From Rhizorhabdus sp049889055 (GTDB lineage: Bacteria > Pseudomonadota > Alphaproteobacteria > Sphingomonadales > Sphingomonadaceae): a stretch of 64,000 bases of DNA. Shown here in pieces: positions 32,259 to 41,907 of this stretch (positions are counted from its first letter, which is position 1; each line of letters begins with the position of its first letter). The notes below the pieces were generated by a model. That model ran no database searches. It was given only the letters and a program-made list of their open reading frames with translations, and had not been told where the DNA came from. The stretch covers positions 124,001 to 188,000 of the forward strand of contig NZ_JBLTWO010000003.1 of the NCBI RefSeq assembly GCF_049889055.1, read 5' to 3'. Made by a program: the position numbers and the translations under genes.

Positions 32259-34106
32259 TCAGGCCGCTACCGAAGGCGGCGTTGACGCGGTGGACGCCAG
32301 TTCCTGAACCGCCGCCAGGACTTCGGCGGCGCGAAAGGGCTTGGAGATCATCGGCCGTTCGGCATGACGCGCAGGAAGATGCTCGCGCCCATAGCCGCTC
32401 ACGAAGGCGAAGGGGATGCCCCGCTCCAGCAACTCATCCGCCACGCGATCGACCGGTTCGCCGTTGAGATTGCCATCGAGCAACACCGCGTCGGGTGCAT
32501 CGTTGGCGATAACCTCCAGCGCCTGCTCGCAGGATGTGGCCGGGCCCAAGGCGAGATGGCCCGCATCCTCCAGTTCCATCATCAGGTCCATCGCGACCAG
32601 GGGCTCATCCTCGACGACGAGAATCTTCAGCGGCCTTGCCGGGTCGTTCTGCGGCGGGGGAGGGGCCGGTGCGGCGGCGGACGGTGTTGCGCTACCCGGC
32701 GGCAGTTCGGCGACCTGAAGGCCAGTGTTGCTGTCCACGCTGCGCAGCGGCAGGCACAGGTGCCAGGCGATCCCTTCGGGGCGATAGATCAGCTCGGCCT
32801 TGCCGCCTTCGGAAACGAGGCTCGACTGGATCAGCGTGCTACCGAAGCCGCGCTTGTCGAAGGGCGCCACCACCGGCCCGCCGCTCTCGGACCAGTCGAG
32901 CAGGACGGTGTCGTCCTCGACCCGCCAGGCGAGCGAGACATGCCCGCTGTCGTTCGAGAAGGCGCCATATTTATGCGCGTTGGTCGCAAGCTCGTGCAGC
33001 ACCAGCGCGAAACGCAGGGCCAGCTCGGGGGACAGGTCGAGCAGGGGCCCGTCCATGTGGAAGCGGTCGGCGGTTACCGCCCCGATCTCGAACTGATCGG
33101 CGATCAGGCGGCGGAGGTTGGCGCGTTCCCAGGTCGCGCTGCTCAGCAGGGAATGCGCGGCGGCGAGCGACTTGATCCGTCCGGTGAAGGCTTCGCGGAA
33201 TTCGGCCAGATCGTCGGCGTGACGGAAGCTCTGCGAGGCGATCGCTTGCACCGTCGCCAGCGAATTCTTCACCCGGTGATTGAGTTCACCGACCAGCAGC
33301 CGCTGCGTTTCCATCGCGCGCTGACGTTCGGTGACGTCGAGCACCTGAAGCATGCCGCTCGATGCGCGGTTCCGCGTGCCCGCGACCGTCGAGCAATACC
33401 ATTCGCCCGCCCGAACGCTGCCGTCCGCGCGCAGGAAACGATGCTCCTGCATCTCGCTATTCTCGCCCTCCAGCAGGCGGTGCATCGACGAGACGAAGCT
33501 GCTGCGATCGTCATCGGGCAGGAATGGGGCCTGATGGAGCAAGACGCCCAGCATATCGTCGGCGCTATAGCCGAACAGCCGCTCGGCACCCTTCGCCCAG
33601 GTGACGATGCGCAGGTCTGAATCGATCTCGATCACCGCCATCGGCGAATTGTCGCCATGCGCGCGCAGCCGGCCGAGGGCGAGAGCGAGTTCGTCGCGTT
33701 GTCGGGCAAGTTCGCGCCGCTGGCGGGCCAGTTCGACGAAAACCGACACCTTCTGATTGAGGACATGGATGTCGTAGGGCTTGAGCAGATAGTCGACAGC
33801 GCCCGCTTCGAAGCCGCGGAAGCGGCGCGTTTCGTCGGTGGCGATGGCGGTCAGGAAGATGATCGGGACGGCGCGCGTGCGCTCGGTCCCGCGCATCAGT
33901 TCGGCCAGTTCGAAGCCGTCCATGCCGGGCATCTGCACGTCGAGCAGCGCCAGCGCGAAGTCGTTGCGCAGCATCAGTTCCAGCGCCTGCTCGCCGCTGC
34001 TGGCGGTAACCAGTTCGACGCCGGGCTGATCGAGCGCCGCTTCGAGTGCGACGAGGTTTGCGGGCACGTCGTCGACCGCGAGGATGCGGATGACGCTATC
34101 GGACAT
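32259..34106 (-). CDS. REC-PAS-HWE histidine kinase-REC signalling protein
   Basis: A 615-residue cytoplasmic protein. Domains in order: receiver with Asp56 (LLDVQMPGMDG), a short helical linker, PAS about 150-255, an HWE/HisKA_2-type kinase with phospho-His277 (LVGELNHRVKNSLAT) and ATPase region (HELATNAHKYGA), a Pro/Ala linker about 470-490, and a second receiver with Asp544 (LLDGNLNGEPVD). HWE kinases are common in alphaproteobacteria and often feed the general stress response. ATG 34106 lies inside the 3' end of cheR (11-base overlap), with GAGG upstream, so the genes are coupled. The C-terminal receiver may be an internal phosphate sink. Confidence 0.88.
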   Translation of the reverse strand: MSDSVIRILAVDDVPANLVALEAALDQPGVELVTASSGEQALELMLRNDFALALLDVQMPGMDGFELAELMRGTERTRAVPIIFLTAIATDETRRFRGFEAGAVDYLLKPYDIHVLNQKVSVFVELARQRRELARQRDELALALGRLRAHGDNSPMAVIEIDSDLRIVTWAKGAERLFGYSADDMLGVLLHQAPFLPDDDRSSFVSSMHRLLEGENSEMQEHRFLRADGSVRAGEWYCSTVAGTRNRASSGMLQVLDVTERQRAMETQRLLVGELNHRVKNSLATVQAIASQSFRHADDLAEFREAFTGRIKSLAAAHSLLSSATWERANLRRLIADQFEIGAVTADRFHMDGPLLDLSPELALRFALVLHELATNAHKYGAFSNDSGHVSLAWRVEDDTVLLDWSESGGPVVAPFDKRGFGSTLIQSSLVSEGGKAELIYRPEGIAWHLCLPLRSVDSNTGLQVAELPPGSATPSAAAPAPPPPQNDPARPLKILVVEDEPLVAMDLMMELEDAGHLALGPATSCEQALEVIANDAPDAVLLDGNLNGEPVDRVADELLERGIPFAFVSGYGREHLPARHAERPMISKPFRAAEVLAAVQELASTASTPPSVAA

Positions 34107-34968
34107 CACGGGCCTCGTCCGCCGGGACGGCGTTTCGCCGATAGATTTTTTCGTGGGTGGCAAAGTCGGTGAAGAGGCCAGCGCATCGCGAAAAATGGAG
34201 CGTCTCCTTTGAGCCGAGGCCGAGGAAGCCGCCGACCGGCAGCGAACGGGCGAAGATGTCGAGAGCGCGGTCCTGCAGCGCGCGCTCGAAATAGATCAAC
34301 ACGTTCCGACTGGATACGAACTGCACCTCGGAAAACACTGAATCGCTTGCAAGATTATGGTCAGCGAACACCGCCCGTTTGCGCAAGGTCGGATCGAACC
34401 GCGCGGCCCCGAAGGCGGCTGTGTAATAGTCGGAGAGCGACGCCCGCCCGCCCGCAGCCTGATAATTGCGGGTGAAGCCGGCAAGGCGATCGAGATCGTA
34501 AATCCCCGTCTCGGCCTTTTCGAGCGCGCTCGGATTGATGTCGGTGCAATAGAAGATCGTGCGGTTTTCCAGCCCCTCTTCGCGGAACAGGATCGCCAGC
34601 GAATAAAATTCCTCCCCATTGGCGCAGCCGGCGATCCACACCTTGATTGACGGCCAAGTCGCGAGGTGCGGCAGCACGTCGGTGCGCAGTCGCGCATAAT
34701 AATAGGGGTCGCGGAAGAACTCGCTGACCTGGATCGTCATGAAGCCGAGCAGCGCCGGCAGCGTGCCGACATCGTGGAGCAGGCGGTGCTGGAGCTCCGA
34801 CAGGCTCGCGCAGTCGAAATGGCTCTGCGCCCGTTCGAGGCGCCGCTGCAGCGACGGGCGGCTATAGTCGCGAAAATCATAGCCGTAGCGCCGCCAGACC
34901 GCTTCGACGATCAGGTCGGTCTCGATCTCGGCGACATCCTCGGCGGTGAAGCTCATCGCGGCATCCAC
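34096..34968 (-). CDS. CheR-type protein-glutamate methyltransferase
   Basis: A 290-residue protein with the CheR N-terminal helical domain (IVEAVWRRYGYDFRDYSRPSLQRRL) and SAM-binding core (WIAGCANGEEFYSLAI at about 110, CTDINPSALEKAE, and SRNVLIYF). It should methylate glutamates on a receptor. No chemoreceptor or CheB is encoded next to it; instead it lies between two histidine kinases and overlaps both (16 and 11 bases). The GCANGEE motif varies from the usual GCSTGEE. It may act on these kinases or on a distant receptor. Confidence 0.88.
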   Translation of the reverse strand: MDAAMSFTAEDVAEIETDLIVEAVWRRYGYDFRDYSRPSLQRRLERAQSHFDCASLSELQHRLLHDVGTLPALLGFMTIQVSEFFRDPYYYARLRTDVLPHLATWPSIKVWIAGCANGEEFYSLAILFREEGLENRTIFYCTDINPSALEKAETGIYDLDRLAGFTRNYQAAGGRASLSDYYTAAFGAARFDPTLRKRAVFADHNLASDSVFSEVQFVSSRNVLIYFERALQDRALDIFARSLPVGGFLGLGSKETLHFSRCAGLFTDFATHEKIYRRNAVPADEARDVR

Positions 34969-37900
34969 ACGCGGATCAGCGACAGCAGCTTATCGATGTC
35001 GAGCGGCTTGGCGAGATAATCGTTGGCGCCGGCGGCGAGGCATTCCTGCTGGTCACGCTCCATCGCCTTGGCGGTCAGGGCGATGATCGGCAGGGTCGCG
35101 AATTGCGGCCGCTTGCGGATCTCGCGCATGGCCGTGAGGCCGTCCATCTCGGGCATCATGATGTCCATCAGCACGAGATCAATGGGCGTGCCGCCAACTT
35201 GTTCCGTCGCGTCAACGATTTCGAGCGCCTCGCGTCCGTTGCGGGCGATCCGCACGTCCACGCCATGGGGTTCGAGCACGCCGGTCAGCGCATAGACGTT
35301 GCGGATGTCGTCTTCGACGATGAGGATACGGCGGTTCTCAAGCGTGCCGTCGCGGCCAAGGGCGCGGGCGAGCATTTTCTGCTGTTCGCTCGGCAGTTCG
35401 GACACCACCTGATGAAGGAACAGGGTGACCTCGTCGAGCAGGCGTTCGGGCGATTTGGCGCCCTTGACGATGATCGACTTGGAATAGCGCCGCAGCCGCA
35501 TTTCCTCGTCATTGGCGAGGTCGCGGCCGGTGTAGACGATGACCGGCGGGAAGCCGACGCTCTCGTCATTGCTGAGCCGTTCGAGCAGGTCGAGGCCCGG
35601 CATGTCCGGCAGGTTGAGATCGAGCACCATGCAGTCGAAGGTTTCCCGGCCGAGCTTCTCAAGACATTCGGCCGCACTGTGCGCGTTGACGGTCTCGACG
35701 TCGCGCGAAGCCAGCAGATGGCGGATGCTTTCAGCCTGCTGGGTGTCGTCCTCGACGACCAGCACGCGCCGCAGCCGCTGCTCCATCCGCGCTTCGAGCC
35801 CTTCGAGCATGTCGACCAGCGTGTCGCGGCTGACGGGCTTCAGCAGATAGCCGACCGCACCGCTGGCGAGCGCAGCCTGCGTATCCTCATCGGCCGACAC
35901 GATATGCACCGGGATGTGCCGCGTGCGCGCATCGCGCTTGATGCGGTCCAGCACCGACAGCCCGGTATGGTCGGGCAGATGGAGATCGAGGATGACAGCA
36001 TGCGGCAGATATTGGCGGGCGAGCAGAGCACCCTCATCGGCGGTGCCTGCGATCAGGCATTGGAAACCGACTTCGTGCGCCAGATCGCAGAGGATGCGCG
36101 CGAAGGCGGGATCGTCCTCGACGACCAGAATGACGCGGCTGTCGCCCGACAGGATGGAGCGATCATCCTCGGTCCGCTGGGCGACCCGGTCGGGCCGGGA
36201 CGATAGCGGTGCGACCGGTTCCGACCGCGGCTGGAAGCTGCGCGGTGCGGGCGTGCTCCTGGCTCCGCCCTGGAATTTTTCCGGCAAGGCGATGCTGAAC
36301 GCGCTGCCCTCGCCGAGGATGCTGTGCAGCGAGATATCCCCACCCAGCAGCCGGGCAAGTTCGCGCGAGATCGAAAGGCCTAGCCCGGTACCACCATATT
36401 TGCGGCTGATGCTGCCGTCGGCCTGGCGGAAGGCTTCGAAGATCATGTCATGCTTGTCGGCGGGAATGCCGGGACCGGTGTCGCGGACCGACAGGCTGAT
36501 CAGCCCATCGTCTCTGCGGCTAGCCTCTAACGCGACTTCGCCGCGCTCGGTGAACTTGATCGCGTTCGACAGGAAATTGCGCATGATCTGTTCGAGACGC
36601 TGGACGTCGGTCTCGATCATGGCGGGCACGTCATCGTCCTGGCGCAGATGGAAGGACAGGCCCTTGGCCTCGGCCGCAGGCTGGAAGCTGTTGCGCAGCT
36701 TCTCGAACATGTCGTCGAGCCGGGTCGGGCGCGGCTGCAGCTCGAGCTTGCCGGCTTCGATTTTCGAGATGTCGAGAATGTCGTTGATCAGGATGAGCAG
36801 GTCGTTGCCCGAGGTCTCGATCGTCTCGGCGAAGCGTACCTGCTCGTCGCTGAGATTGCCATGGCGGTTCTCGGCGAGGAGGCGCGCCATGATGAGCAGC
36901 GAGTTGAGCGGGGTGCGCAGCTCGTGGCTCATATTGGCCAGGAATTCCGACTTATAACGGCTTGCTTGTTCGAGCTCGGCGGTCTGGGCCTTGAGGGAGG
37001 CCTGCGCCCGTGTCAGCTCGTCGCGCTGGGCCTCGAGCGAACCGGTCTGCTCCTCGAGCAGGGCGTTGTTGCGCTCGAGCTCCTGCTGCTGGTCCTCGAG
37101 CTGCGCCTGCGAGCGGAGCAGCTGCTTGCTCTGCTCCTCCAGCTCGTCGTTGGTGGCGCGCAGTTCCTCGCTCTGCGCCTGCAGTTCCTCGGCCTGCTGC
37201 TGCGTCTCTGCCAGGAGATTCTGCAGGCGGGCGCGATATTTGGCCGAGCGGATAGCTGTGCCGAGGTGACCGGAAACCAGTTCCAGGAAGTCGGGCAGGT
37301 CCTTCGGCTTGGCGCCCGGCTGGTCGAGAAAGCCGATCTCGACGACCGTGTTCACCATCCCGTCGACGCGGCCCGTGCCGACGATCAGGCTGCGAGGCTT
37401 GGCGCTACCCAGGCCGCTGCCGAAGGTGAGATAGCCGTCGGGTACATCGTCGACGACCAGCGTCCCGCCGCGCCGGATGGCGTCGCCGAGGAGGCCGTCA
37501 TTGCGGCCGATGCGGTCGGGTGTGGGTGTCGATGCGGGTACGCCCGTCGATGCGACCCGGCGATACTCCTCGCCATCGCGGACATAGACGAGCCCGGCGG
37601 CAGCGCCGAAGCGCTCGACGATGAAGCCAAGGGTGTTGAGCCCGATTTCCTCGGGAGTCTGCTCGCCGCCGGTGCGGCGGGTCAGTTCGGCTTCGGCCTC
37701 CCGCATCCACTGCTGTCGCCGCGAGTCGAGGCGGTAGCTGATGAACATCGTGCCGATTCCGGCGAGGAGCATGTTCACGATCGTCGCCAGCGAGCGGTTG
37801 AGAAGCGCGAGCGCGGGATCGACACCGGTCGGCGCGTTGTAGAATCCGATCGCCATACAGACCACGGAGAGTGCGGCGGCCGCAATCGGGAGCAAACGAT

Positions 37901-38060
37901 AGGGGCTGGCGAAGGCGATGACCGTCGGCAGAAGGTAGATCACCCAGATGGCGGTTCCGAGCGGGAAGGAGATGTCCGCGACACAGGTCAGCGCCAGGAT
38001 CAGTGGAAGACCGAGGAGATAGAGATAGGAACGACTGCTCCCGCTCGTGAAAGAAAACAT
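34953..38060 (-). CDS. Membrane hybrid histidine kinase with three receiver domains
   Basis: A 1035-residue protein. Residues 10-110 hold several membrane helices, then a GAF-like domain (135-280), a long Gln/Glu-rich coiled coil (285-370), HisKA with His379 (ANMSHELRTP), HATPase with GTGLGL near 560, and three receivers with Asp692, Asp814 and Asp966. GAF plus coiled coil plus multiple receivers resembles kinases that set long-term or multi-input responses. ATG 38060 is preceded by GGAAG; an in-frame ATG at 38171 is possible. It is first in the three-gene signalling operon and overlaps cheR by 16 bases. Confidence 0.88.
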   Translation of the reverse strand: MFSFTSGSSRSYLYLLGLPLILALTCVADISFPLGTAIWVIYLLPTVIAFASPYRLLPIAAAALSVVCMAIGFYNAPTGVDPALALLNRSLATIVNMLLAGIGTMFISYRLDSRRQQWMREAEAELTRRTGGEQTPEEIGLNTLGFIVERFGAAAGLVYVRDGEEYRRVASTGVPASTPTPDRIGRNDGLLGDAIRRGGTLVVDDVPDGYLTFGSGLGSAKPRSLIVGTGRVDGMVNTVVEIGFLDQPGAKPKDLPDFLELVSGHLGTAIRSAKYRARLQNLLAETQQQAEELQAQSEELRATNDELEEQSKQLLRSQAQLEDQQQELERNNALLEEQTGSLEAQRDELTRAQASLKAQTAELEQASRYKSEFLANMSHELRTPLNSLLIMARLLAENRHGNLSDEQVRFAETIETSGNDLLILINDILDISKIEAGKLELQPRPTRLDDMFEKLRNSFQPAAEAKGLSFHLRQDDDVPAMIETDVQRLEQIMRNFLSNAIKFTERGEVALEASRRDDGLISLSVRDTGPGIPADKHDMIFEAFRQADGSISRKYGGTGLGLSISRELARLLGGDISLHSILGEGSAFSIALPEKFQGGARSTPAPRSFQPRSEPVAPLSSRPDRVAQRTEDDRSILSGDSRVILVVEDDPAFARILCDLAHEVGFQCLIAGTADEGALLARQYLPHAVILDLHLPDHTGLSVLDRIKRDARTRHIPVHIVSADEDTQAALASGAVGYLLKPVSRDTLVDMLEGLEARMEQRLRRVLVVEDDTQQAESIRHLLASRDVETVNAHSAAECLEKLGRETFDCMVLDLNLPDMPGLDLLERLSNDESVGFPPVIVYTGRDLANDEEMRLRRYSKSIIVKGAKSPERLLDEVTLFLHQVVSELPSEQQKMLARALGRDGTLENRRILIVEDDIRNVYALTGVLEPHGVDVRIARNGREALEIVDATEQVGGTPIDLVLMDIMMPEMDGLTAMREIRKRPQFATLPIIALTAKAMERDQQECLAAGANDYLAKPLDIDKLLSLIRVWMPR

Positions 38061-38245
38061 CCTGTAACTTCCAGCGGGGATCGGTGCAGACGGACGCGCG
38101 AACCACCCCCCGGTAGAGTTCGCCGTTCGGCCCAAACGCCCGTGTTTCAAGCAGGTTCCCAAAAATTTCATCCTGCGCCGCTGGAACGCTCTGCAAACGC
38201 TTCGCTTACATGGACGAACAAGGCGCAGCCGCGCATAAGGGCGCC

Positions 38246-38605
38246 ATGTCGAGGGCCATCTTCCCACTCTTTGCGGCGCTGCTGCTCGCGCCGGGCATTA
38301 CGGGCTGCAACGGTGGCGGTGATGAACTGCCCCCGGGCGCGACGCGGGTGGAGTGCAGGCCCGCCGGCGGCGCGCCCTTCGAGGCGGCCTGCACGCTCGA
38401 GCGAATGAAGAGTGATGACGGTACGGTACTGCTCGTTCGCTCGCCCGACGGGGGTTTTCGCCGATTGCTGGTGGTGCGCGACGGGCGTGGAGTGGTGTCT
38501 GCTGATGGCGCCGAGCCGGTCGCGGTGGCGCCAGCCGGCGCTGCGCATATCGAGGTAACCATCGGGGGCATGCAATATCGCCTGCCGGCGCGGATAATGC
38601 CATGA
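38246..38605 (+). CDS. Small predicted lipoprotein
   Basis: A 119-residue protein with a signal peptide ending in a lipobox-like GITGC, followed by NGGGDELPPG, so it is probably lipidated and sits in the periplasm. The rest is strand-rich (GTVLLVRSPDGGFRRLLVVRDG) and contains two more cysteines. No named family was recognised. A slightly earlier in-frame ATG (38210) would put extra residues before the signal. Its stop overlaps the nnr start (ATGA). Confidence 0.65.
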   Translation: MSRAIFPLFAALLLAPGITGCNGGGDELPPGATRVECRPAGGAPFEAACTLERMKSDDGTVLLVRSPDGGFRRLLVVRDGRGVVSADGAEPVAVAPAGAAHIEVTIGGMQYRLPARIMP

Positions 38606-39978
38606 CTGGGCGCTCCATCCTGACGGCTGCCGAAACGCGTTCGGCAGAAGAAACGGCCTTTGCTGCCGGGCTCTCGGTCGACGACGCGATGGAGCGGGCA
38701 GGGAGCGCGGTCGCGGAAGCCGCCTGGCGGTTCGCTGGCCCTCGTGAGACATTGGTTGTCTGCGGTCCGGGCAATAATGGTGGCGACGGCTATGTGATCG
38801 CGCGCTGGCTGCGCGATCGGGGCGTGCGCGTGCGCGTCGCGGCGAGCGCGGAACCGCGCACCCCTGCCAGCCAGTTGAACCGCGCGCGTTGGGCCGGACC
38901 GGTGGAGGAACTGGCCGAGGCTGAACCGGCTCCACTGCTAATCGATGCTCTGTTCGGTACCGGTCTCGTCAGGCCGCTGGTCCTCCAAGTGGCGACACCC
39001 TTGGCGCGGCTCGCGAAAGCGGCGTCGCTCCGGGTCGCAGTCGATCTGCCGAGCGGGGTCGGGACCGACGATGGCGCGCTGCTCGGGCCCGCGATCGCTT
39101 ATGACCTGACGGTCGCTCTCGCGGTGCTCAAGCCCGCGCACCGGCTGCAACCGGCGGCGGCTCTGATGGGGCGGCTGGTCCTGGCCGACATCGGTATCGC
39201 GGGGACGTCCGATCTGGCGGAGATCGCCCGGCCGCGCCTGTCGCCGCCCGGCCCGACCGACCATAAATATACGCGCGGGCATGTCGTGGCGGTCGGCGGA
39301 GCGATGCCGGGGGCGGCGCTGTTGTCGGCGATGGCGGCGCAGCGGGGCGGGGCGGGCTATGTCACGCTTGCGGCTGAGGCTTCTGCCGCGGCGGCGCCCG
39401 CCGCGCTGGTATGCCGCGCCGATCCGATCGGTCTGATCCTGGCCGACGACCGGGTCGGCTGCGTCGTCGTCGGACCGGGGCTGGGGCGCGATGCGGAAGC
39501 TTCGGCACGGCTGGACGAAGCCATCGGCACCGGGCGCCCCTGCGTTCTCGATGCCGATGCGCTGACCCTGCTCGCCGAGCGGCGAAGCGCCATGCCGGCG
39601 GGCGCCATACTGACGCCGCATGAAGGCGAGTTCAGGCGGCTGTTCGGCGATCTGGGCGGCAGCCGTGTCGAGCGGGCCCGGGCCGCTGCCCGACGATCGG
39701 GCGCCGTTGTCGTGCTCAAGGGGCCCGACACGGTCGTTGCGGCGCCCGACGGCAGGGCGGCTATTGCGGCACCCGCCACGGGATGGCTCGCCAGCGCGGG
39801 CACTGGCGATGTACTGGCGGGCGTCATCGCGGCGAATCGGGCGCGCGGTCTTGATCCCTTCGCCGCAGCCTGCGCCGGCGTGTGGCTGCATGGCCGCGCC
39901 GGGGAGCTGGCGGGAGCGGGGCTCATCGCCGACGATCTCGTGGCCCATCTGCCGGCCGCTCTTGGAGAATGTTGTTGA
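38602..39978 (+). CDS. nnr: Bifunctional NAD(P)H-hydrate epimerase / ADP-dependent dehydratase
   Basis: A 458-residue fusion. The N-terminal YjeF_N half (1-200) has VCGPGNNGGDGYVIARWL and DALFGTG, and epimerises the R and S forms of damaged NAD(P)HX. The C-terminal YjeF_C half has KYTRGHVVAVGGAMPGA, VVGPGLGRD, LTPHEGEFRRLF and SAGTGDVLAGVIA, and dehydrates the S form using ADP. It follows the lipoprotein gene by a four-base overlap. A second dehydratase-only gene lies at 18534. The last codons overlap the RNA methyltransferase start. Confidence 0.93.
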   Translation: MTGRSILTAAETRSAEETAFAAGLSVDDAMERAGSAVAEAAWRFAGPRETLVVCGPGNNGGDGYVIARWLRDRGVRVRVAASAEPRTPASQLNRARWAGPVEELAEAEPAPLLIDALFGTGLVRPLVLQVATPLARLAKAASLRVAVDLPSGVGTDDGALLGPAIAYDLTVALAVLKPAHRLQPAAALMGRLVLADIGIAGTSDLAEIARPRLSPPGPTDHKYTRGHVVAVGGAMPGAALLSAMAAQRGGAGYVTLAAEASAAAAPAALVCRADPIGLILADDRVGCVVVGPGLGRDAEASARLDEAIGTGRPCVLDADALTLLAERRSAMPAGAILTPHEGEFRRLFGDLGGSRVERARAAARRSGAVVVLKGPDTVVAAPDGRAAIAAPATGWLASAGTGDVLAGVIAANRARGLDPFAAACAGVWLHGRAGELAGAGLIADDLVAHLPAALGECC

Positions 39979-41183
39979 ACGATCAGGCACCCATCGTCCG
40001 CATCGCGGCGCGCGGCGACGGCATCACGGAAGACGGACGGCATTCGCCACAATCGGCGCCCGGCGATCTGCTCGGCATCGACGGGTCGCTGACCTGGGGT
40101 CCGCATCATGTCGAGCCGCCCTGTCGGCATTTTCCGAAATGCGGCGGTTGCCAGCTCCAGCATGTCGATGACGAGAGCTATGCCGACTATATCGTCCAGC
40201 GGATCGTCGGCGCATTGGGCCAGCAGAAGGTGGAGGTCGGATCGGTCGCGCCCACGATGTTGTCGGCACCCGAAACCCGCCGTCGCGTTTCGCTGCGCGC
40301 CGAGCGGCAGGGCAAGCGGATGCTGCTCGGCTTCAACGAGGAGGCGAGCCATCATATCGTCGACCTGAAGATGTGCGCGGTGATGCATCCCGCGCTGGTC
40401 GCGCTGATCGCACCGCTGCGCCGCCTGATGCACCCGCTGCTGCGCGACCGCCGCGCGGCAGGCGTGCAGATGACCCTCGTCGACCAGGGTGTCGACGTGC
40501 TGCTGGAAAAGGTCGAGGTCGAAGGGCTGGTAGCGATCGAGGCGGTCAACGACTTCGCCCGCACTCACAAGCTCGCCCGGCTCGCGATCGACGACGGCTA
40601 TGGCGCCCGCGCTCAGTGGGAGCCCGATGCCGCGACGATAACGCTCGGCGGGGTCGCGGTGCCTTTCCCGCCGGGAGCGTTCCTGCAGGCGACGGCGGAC
40701 GGCGAGGCGGCGCTGGTCGCGGCGGTCGAGGCGATCGTCGGCGACGCGCCGATTGTCGCTGATCTGTTCGCCGGGCTCGGCACCTTCTCGCTGCCGCTGT
40801 CGGACAGCCGGCGGGTCTATGCCGCCGAAGGCGCGCGCGACGCCGTACTGGCGCTCAAGGCGGCGGGCGACAGGACGCAGCGCAAGATCGCGGTCGACCA
40901 TCGCGATCTGTTCCGCCGTCCTCTGAATGCGGCCGAGCTTGATTGCTTCGATGCCGTCGTTCTCGATCCGCCGCGCGCGGGCGCCAAGGAGATGATGGGG
41001 GCGCTCGCCCAGACGCAGCGTCTGTCGCGCATCGCCTATGTCTCGTGCAACCCCTCGACCTTCGCGCGCGACGCCCGGACTCTGGTCGAAGGCGGCTGGG
41101 TGCTCGACAGGATCGTACCCGTCGGCCAGTTCCGCTGGTCGACGCATGTCGAACTGGTCGGAGATTTCCGGCGGGGCCGCTGA
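39969..41183 (+). CDS. TrmA/RumA-family 23S rRNA or tRNA (uracil-5-)methyltransferase
   Basis: A 404-residue class I RNA methyltransferase. A 4Fe-4S cluster site is formed by Cys52, Cys58, Cys61 (CRHFPKCGGC) and probably Cys136 (KMCAVMH). The SAM region is VADLFAGLGTFSLPL, the conserved DPPRAGA follows, and the catalytic Cys lies in YVSCNPSTF near residue 360. It probably makes 5-methyluridine in 23S rRNA (RlmD- or RlmC-like); the target base cannot be told from sequence. The N-terminal TRAM domain looks reduced. Starts at ATG 39969 or TTG 39972/39975. Confidence 0.88.
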   Translation: MLLNDQAPIVRIAARGDGITEDGRHSPQSAPGDLLGIDGSLTWGPHHVEPPCRHFPKCGGCQLQHVDDESYADYIVQRIVGALGQQKVEVGSVAPTMLSAPETRRRVSLRAERQGKRMLLGFNEEASHHIVDLKMCAVMHPALVALIAPLRRLMHPLLRDRRAAGVQMTLVDQGVDVLLEKVEVEGLVAIEAVNDFARTHKLARLAIDDGYGARAQWEPDAATITLGGVAVPFPPGAFLQATADGEAALVAAVEAIVGDAPIVADLFAGLGTFSLPLSDSRRVYAAEGARDAVLALKAAGDRTQRKIAVDHRDLFRRPLNAAELDCFDAVVLDPPRAGAKEMMGALAQTQRLSRIAYVSCNPSTFARDARTLVEGGWVLDRIVPVGQFRWSTHVELVGDFRRGR

Positions 41184-41215
41184 GGAGAGGGCGGTCGACA
41201 AGAAGGAGAGACCAT

Positions 41216-41425
41216 ATGACCGAGAAAGTCACGGGCCCCGCTTCCTATTTCCCGTCGATCGAGAAAAAATATGGCCGCCCGATCGAAGAGTGGAAGGCTA
41301 TGGTTCGCGCGGCCTCTCCCGCGCCGCACATGGCGCTCGTCGCCATGCTCAAGGAGCAGCATGGGCTGGGGCATGGTCACGCCAATGCGATCGTCGCCCA
41401 TGTGCTGGCGGAAGATCGCGGCTGA
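41216..41425 (+). CDS. DUF4287 family small protein
   Basis: A 69-residue protein with the DUF4287 pattern: SYFPSIEKKYGRPIEEWKAM near the start and LKEQHGLGHGHANAIVAHVL near the end. This small family is widespread in proteobacteria and of unknown function, sometimes fused to DUF5655. ATG 41216 follows AAGGAGAG. It lies 32 bases after the RNA methyltransferase gene. Confidence 0.85.
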   Translation: MTEKVTGPASYFPSIEKKYGRPIEEWKAMVRAASPAPHMALVAMLKEQHGLGHGHANAIVAHVLAEDRG

Positions 41426-41907
41426 GGCGCTATCGAGGGCGACATATTGTCCCTCGCCTTTCCCCGCCCGTCATTCCCGCGAAGGCGGGAATCCATGGAT
41501 GGCGGAACGTTCGACGCCACAGCGCCTCGTTACCGTGGATTCCCGCCTTCGCGGGAATGACGCCGTTGAGGTGTCCCTTACGCCGTTTCCGCCATTCCTT
41601 GCAGCAAGTGACCACCCGCTCTACGATCGGCCCTATCGCCGGCTCATCCGCGCGCAGCCATTGCGGCCAATCTGAACGCAGCCTGTCGAAGGCCCCTTCC
41701 TGCGGCGAAAATCCCCGCGCGTCGGCCTGTTTGCGCTGGAGAGCGCGCATCGGAACGCCGTCGGCTTCCCCATTCCTCCCGGAAGCCGCGCCGGAACCCC
41801 GTTCAGCGCGGTTGACTCGGGGAACCCCCGTTCCTAAAGGGGCCTCGCCTTGGCGGGATCGATCGTCGCCATGACGCCACCTTCCCGGCAACAGGAGGGT
41901 GTGTGCC
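41426..41907. other. Intergenic region upstream of the atp F0 operon
   Basis: This 482-base region carries the palindromic repeat at 41470-41561. The rest (41562-41890) shows no convincing gene; a minus-strand frame across it simply reads the repeat as VIPAKAGIHG, a known false translation. It should hold the promoter of the F0 operon, but I see no clear consensus. Confidence 0.6.
41470..41561. repeat. Paired REP-like palindromic repeat
   Basis: Two perfect 26-base inverted arms (GTCATTCCCGCGAAGGCGGG... at 41470-41495 and its reverse complement at 41536-41561) are separated by 40 bases. Each arm is itself a palindrome around CGCGAAGGCG. This CATTCCCGCGAAGGCGGGAAT repeat is one of the commonest dispersed intergenic repeats in proteobacteria and is thought to be mobilised by REP-associated transposases or to be MITE-like. 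Confidence 0.9.

Noticed and set aside
36648..38408. 586-codon plus-strand frame across the hybrid kinase gene
   Set aside because: The complementary strand encodes an unmistakable kinase; this frame is a low-complexity mirror rich in Leu/Glu/Arg.
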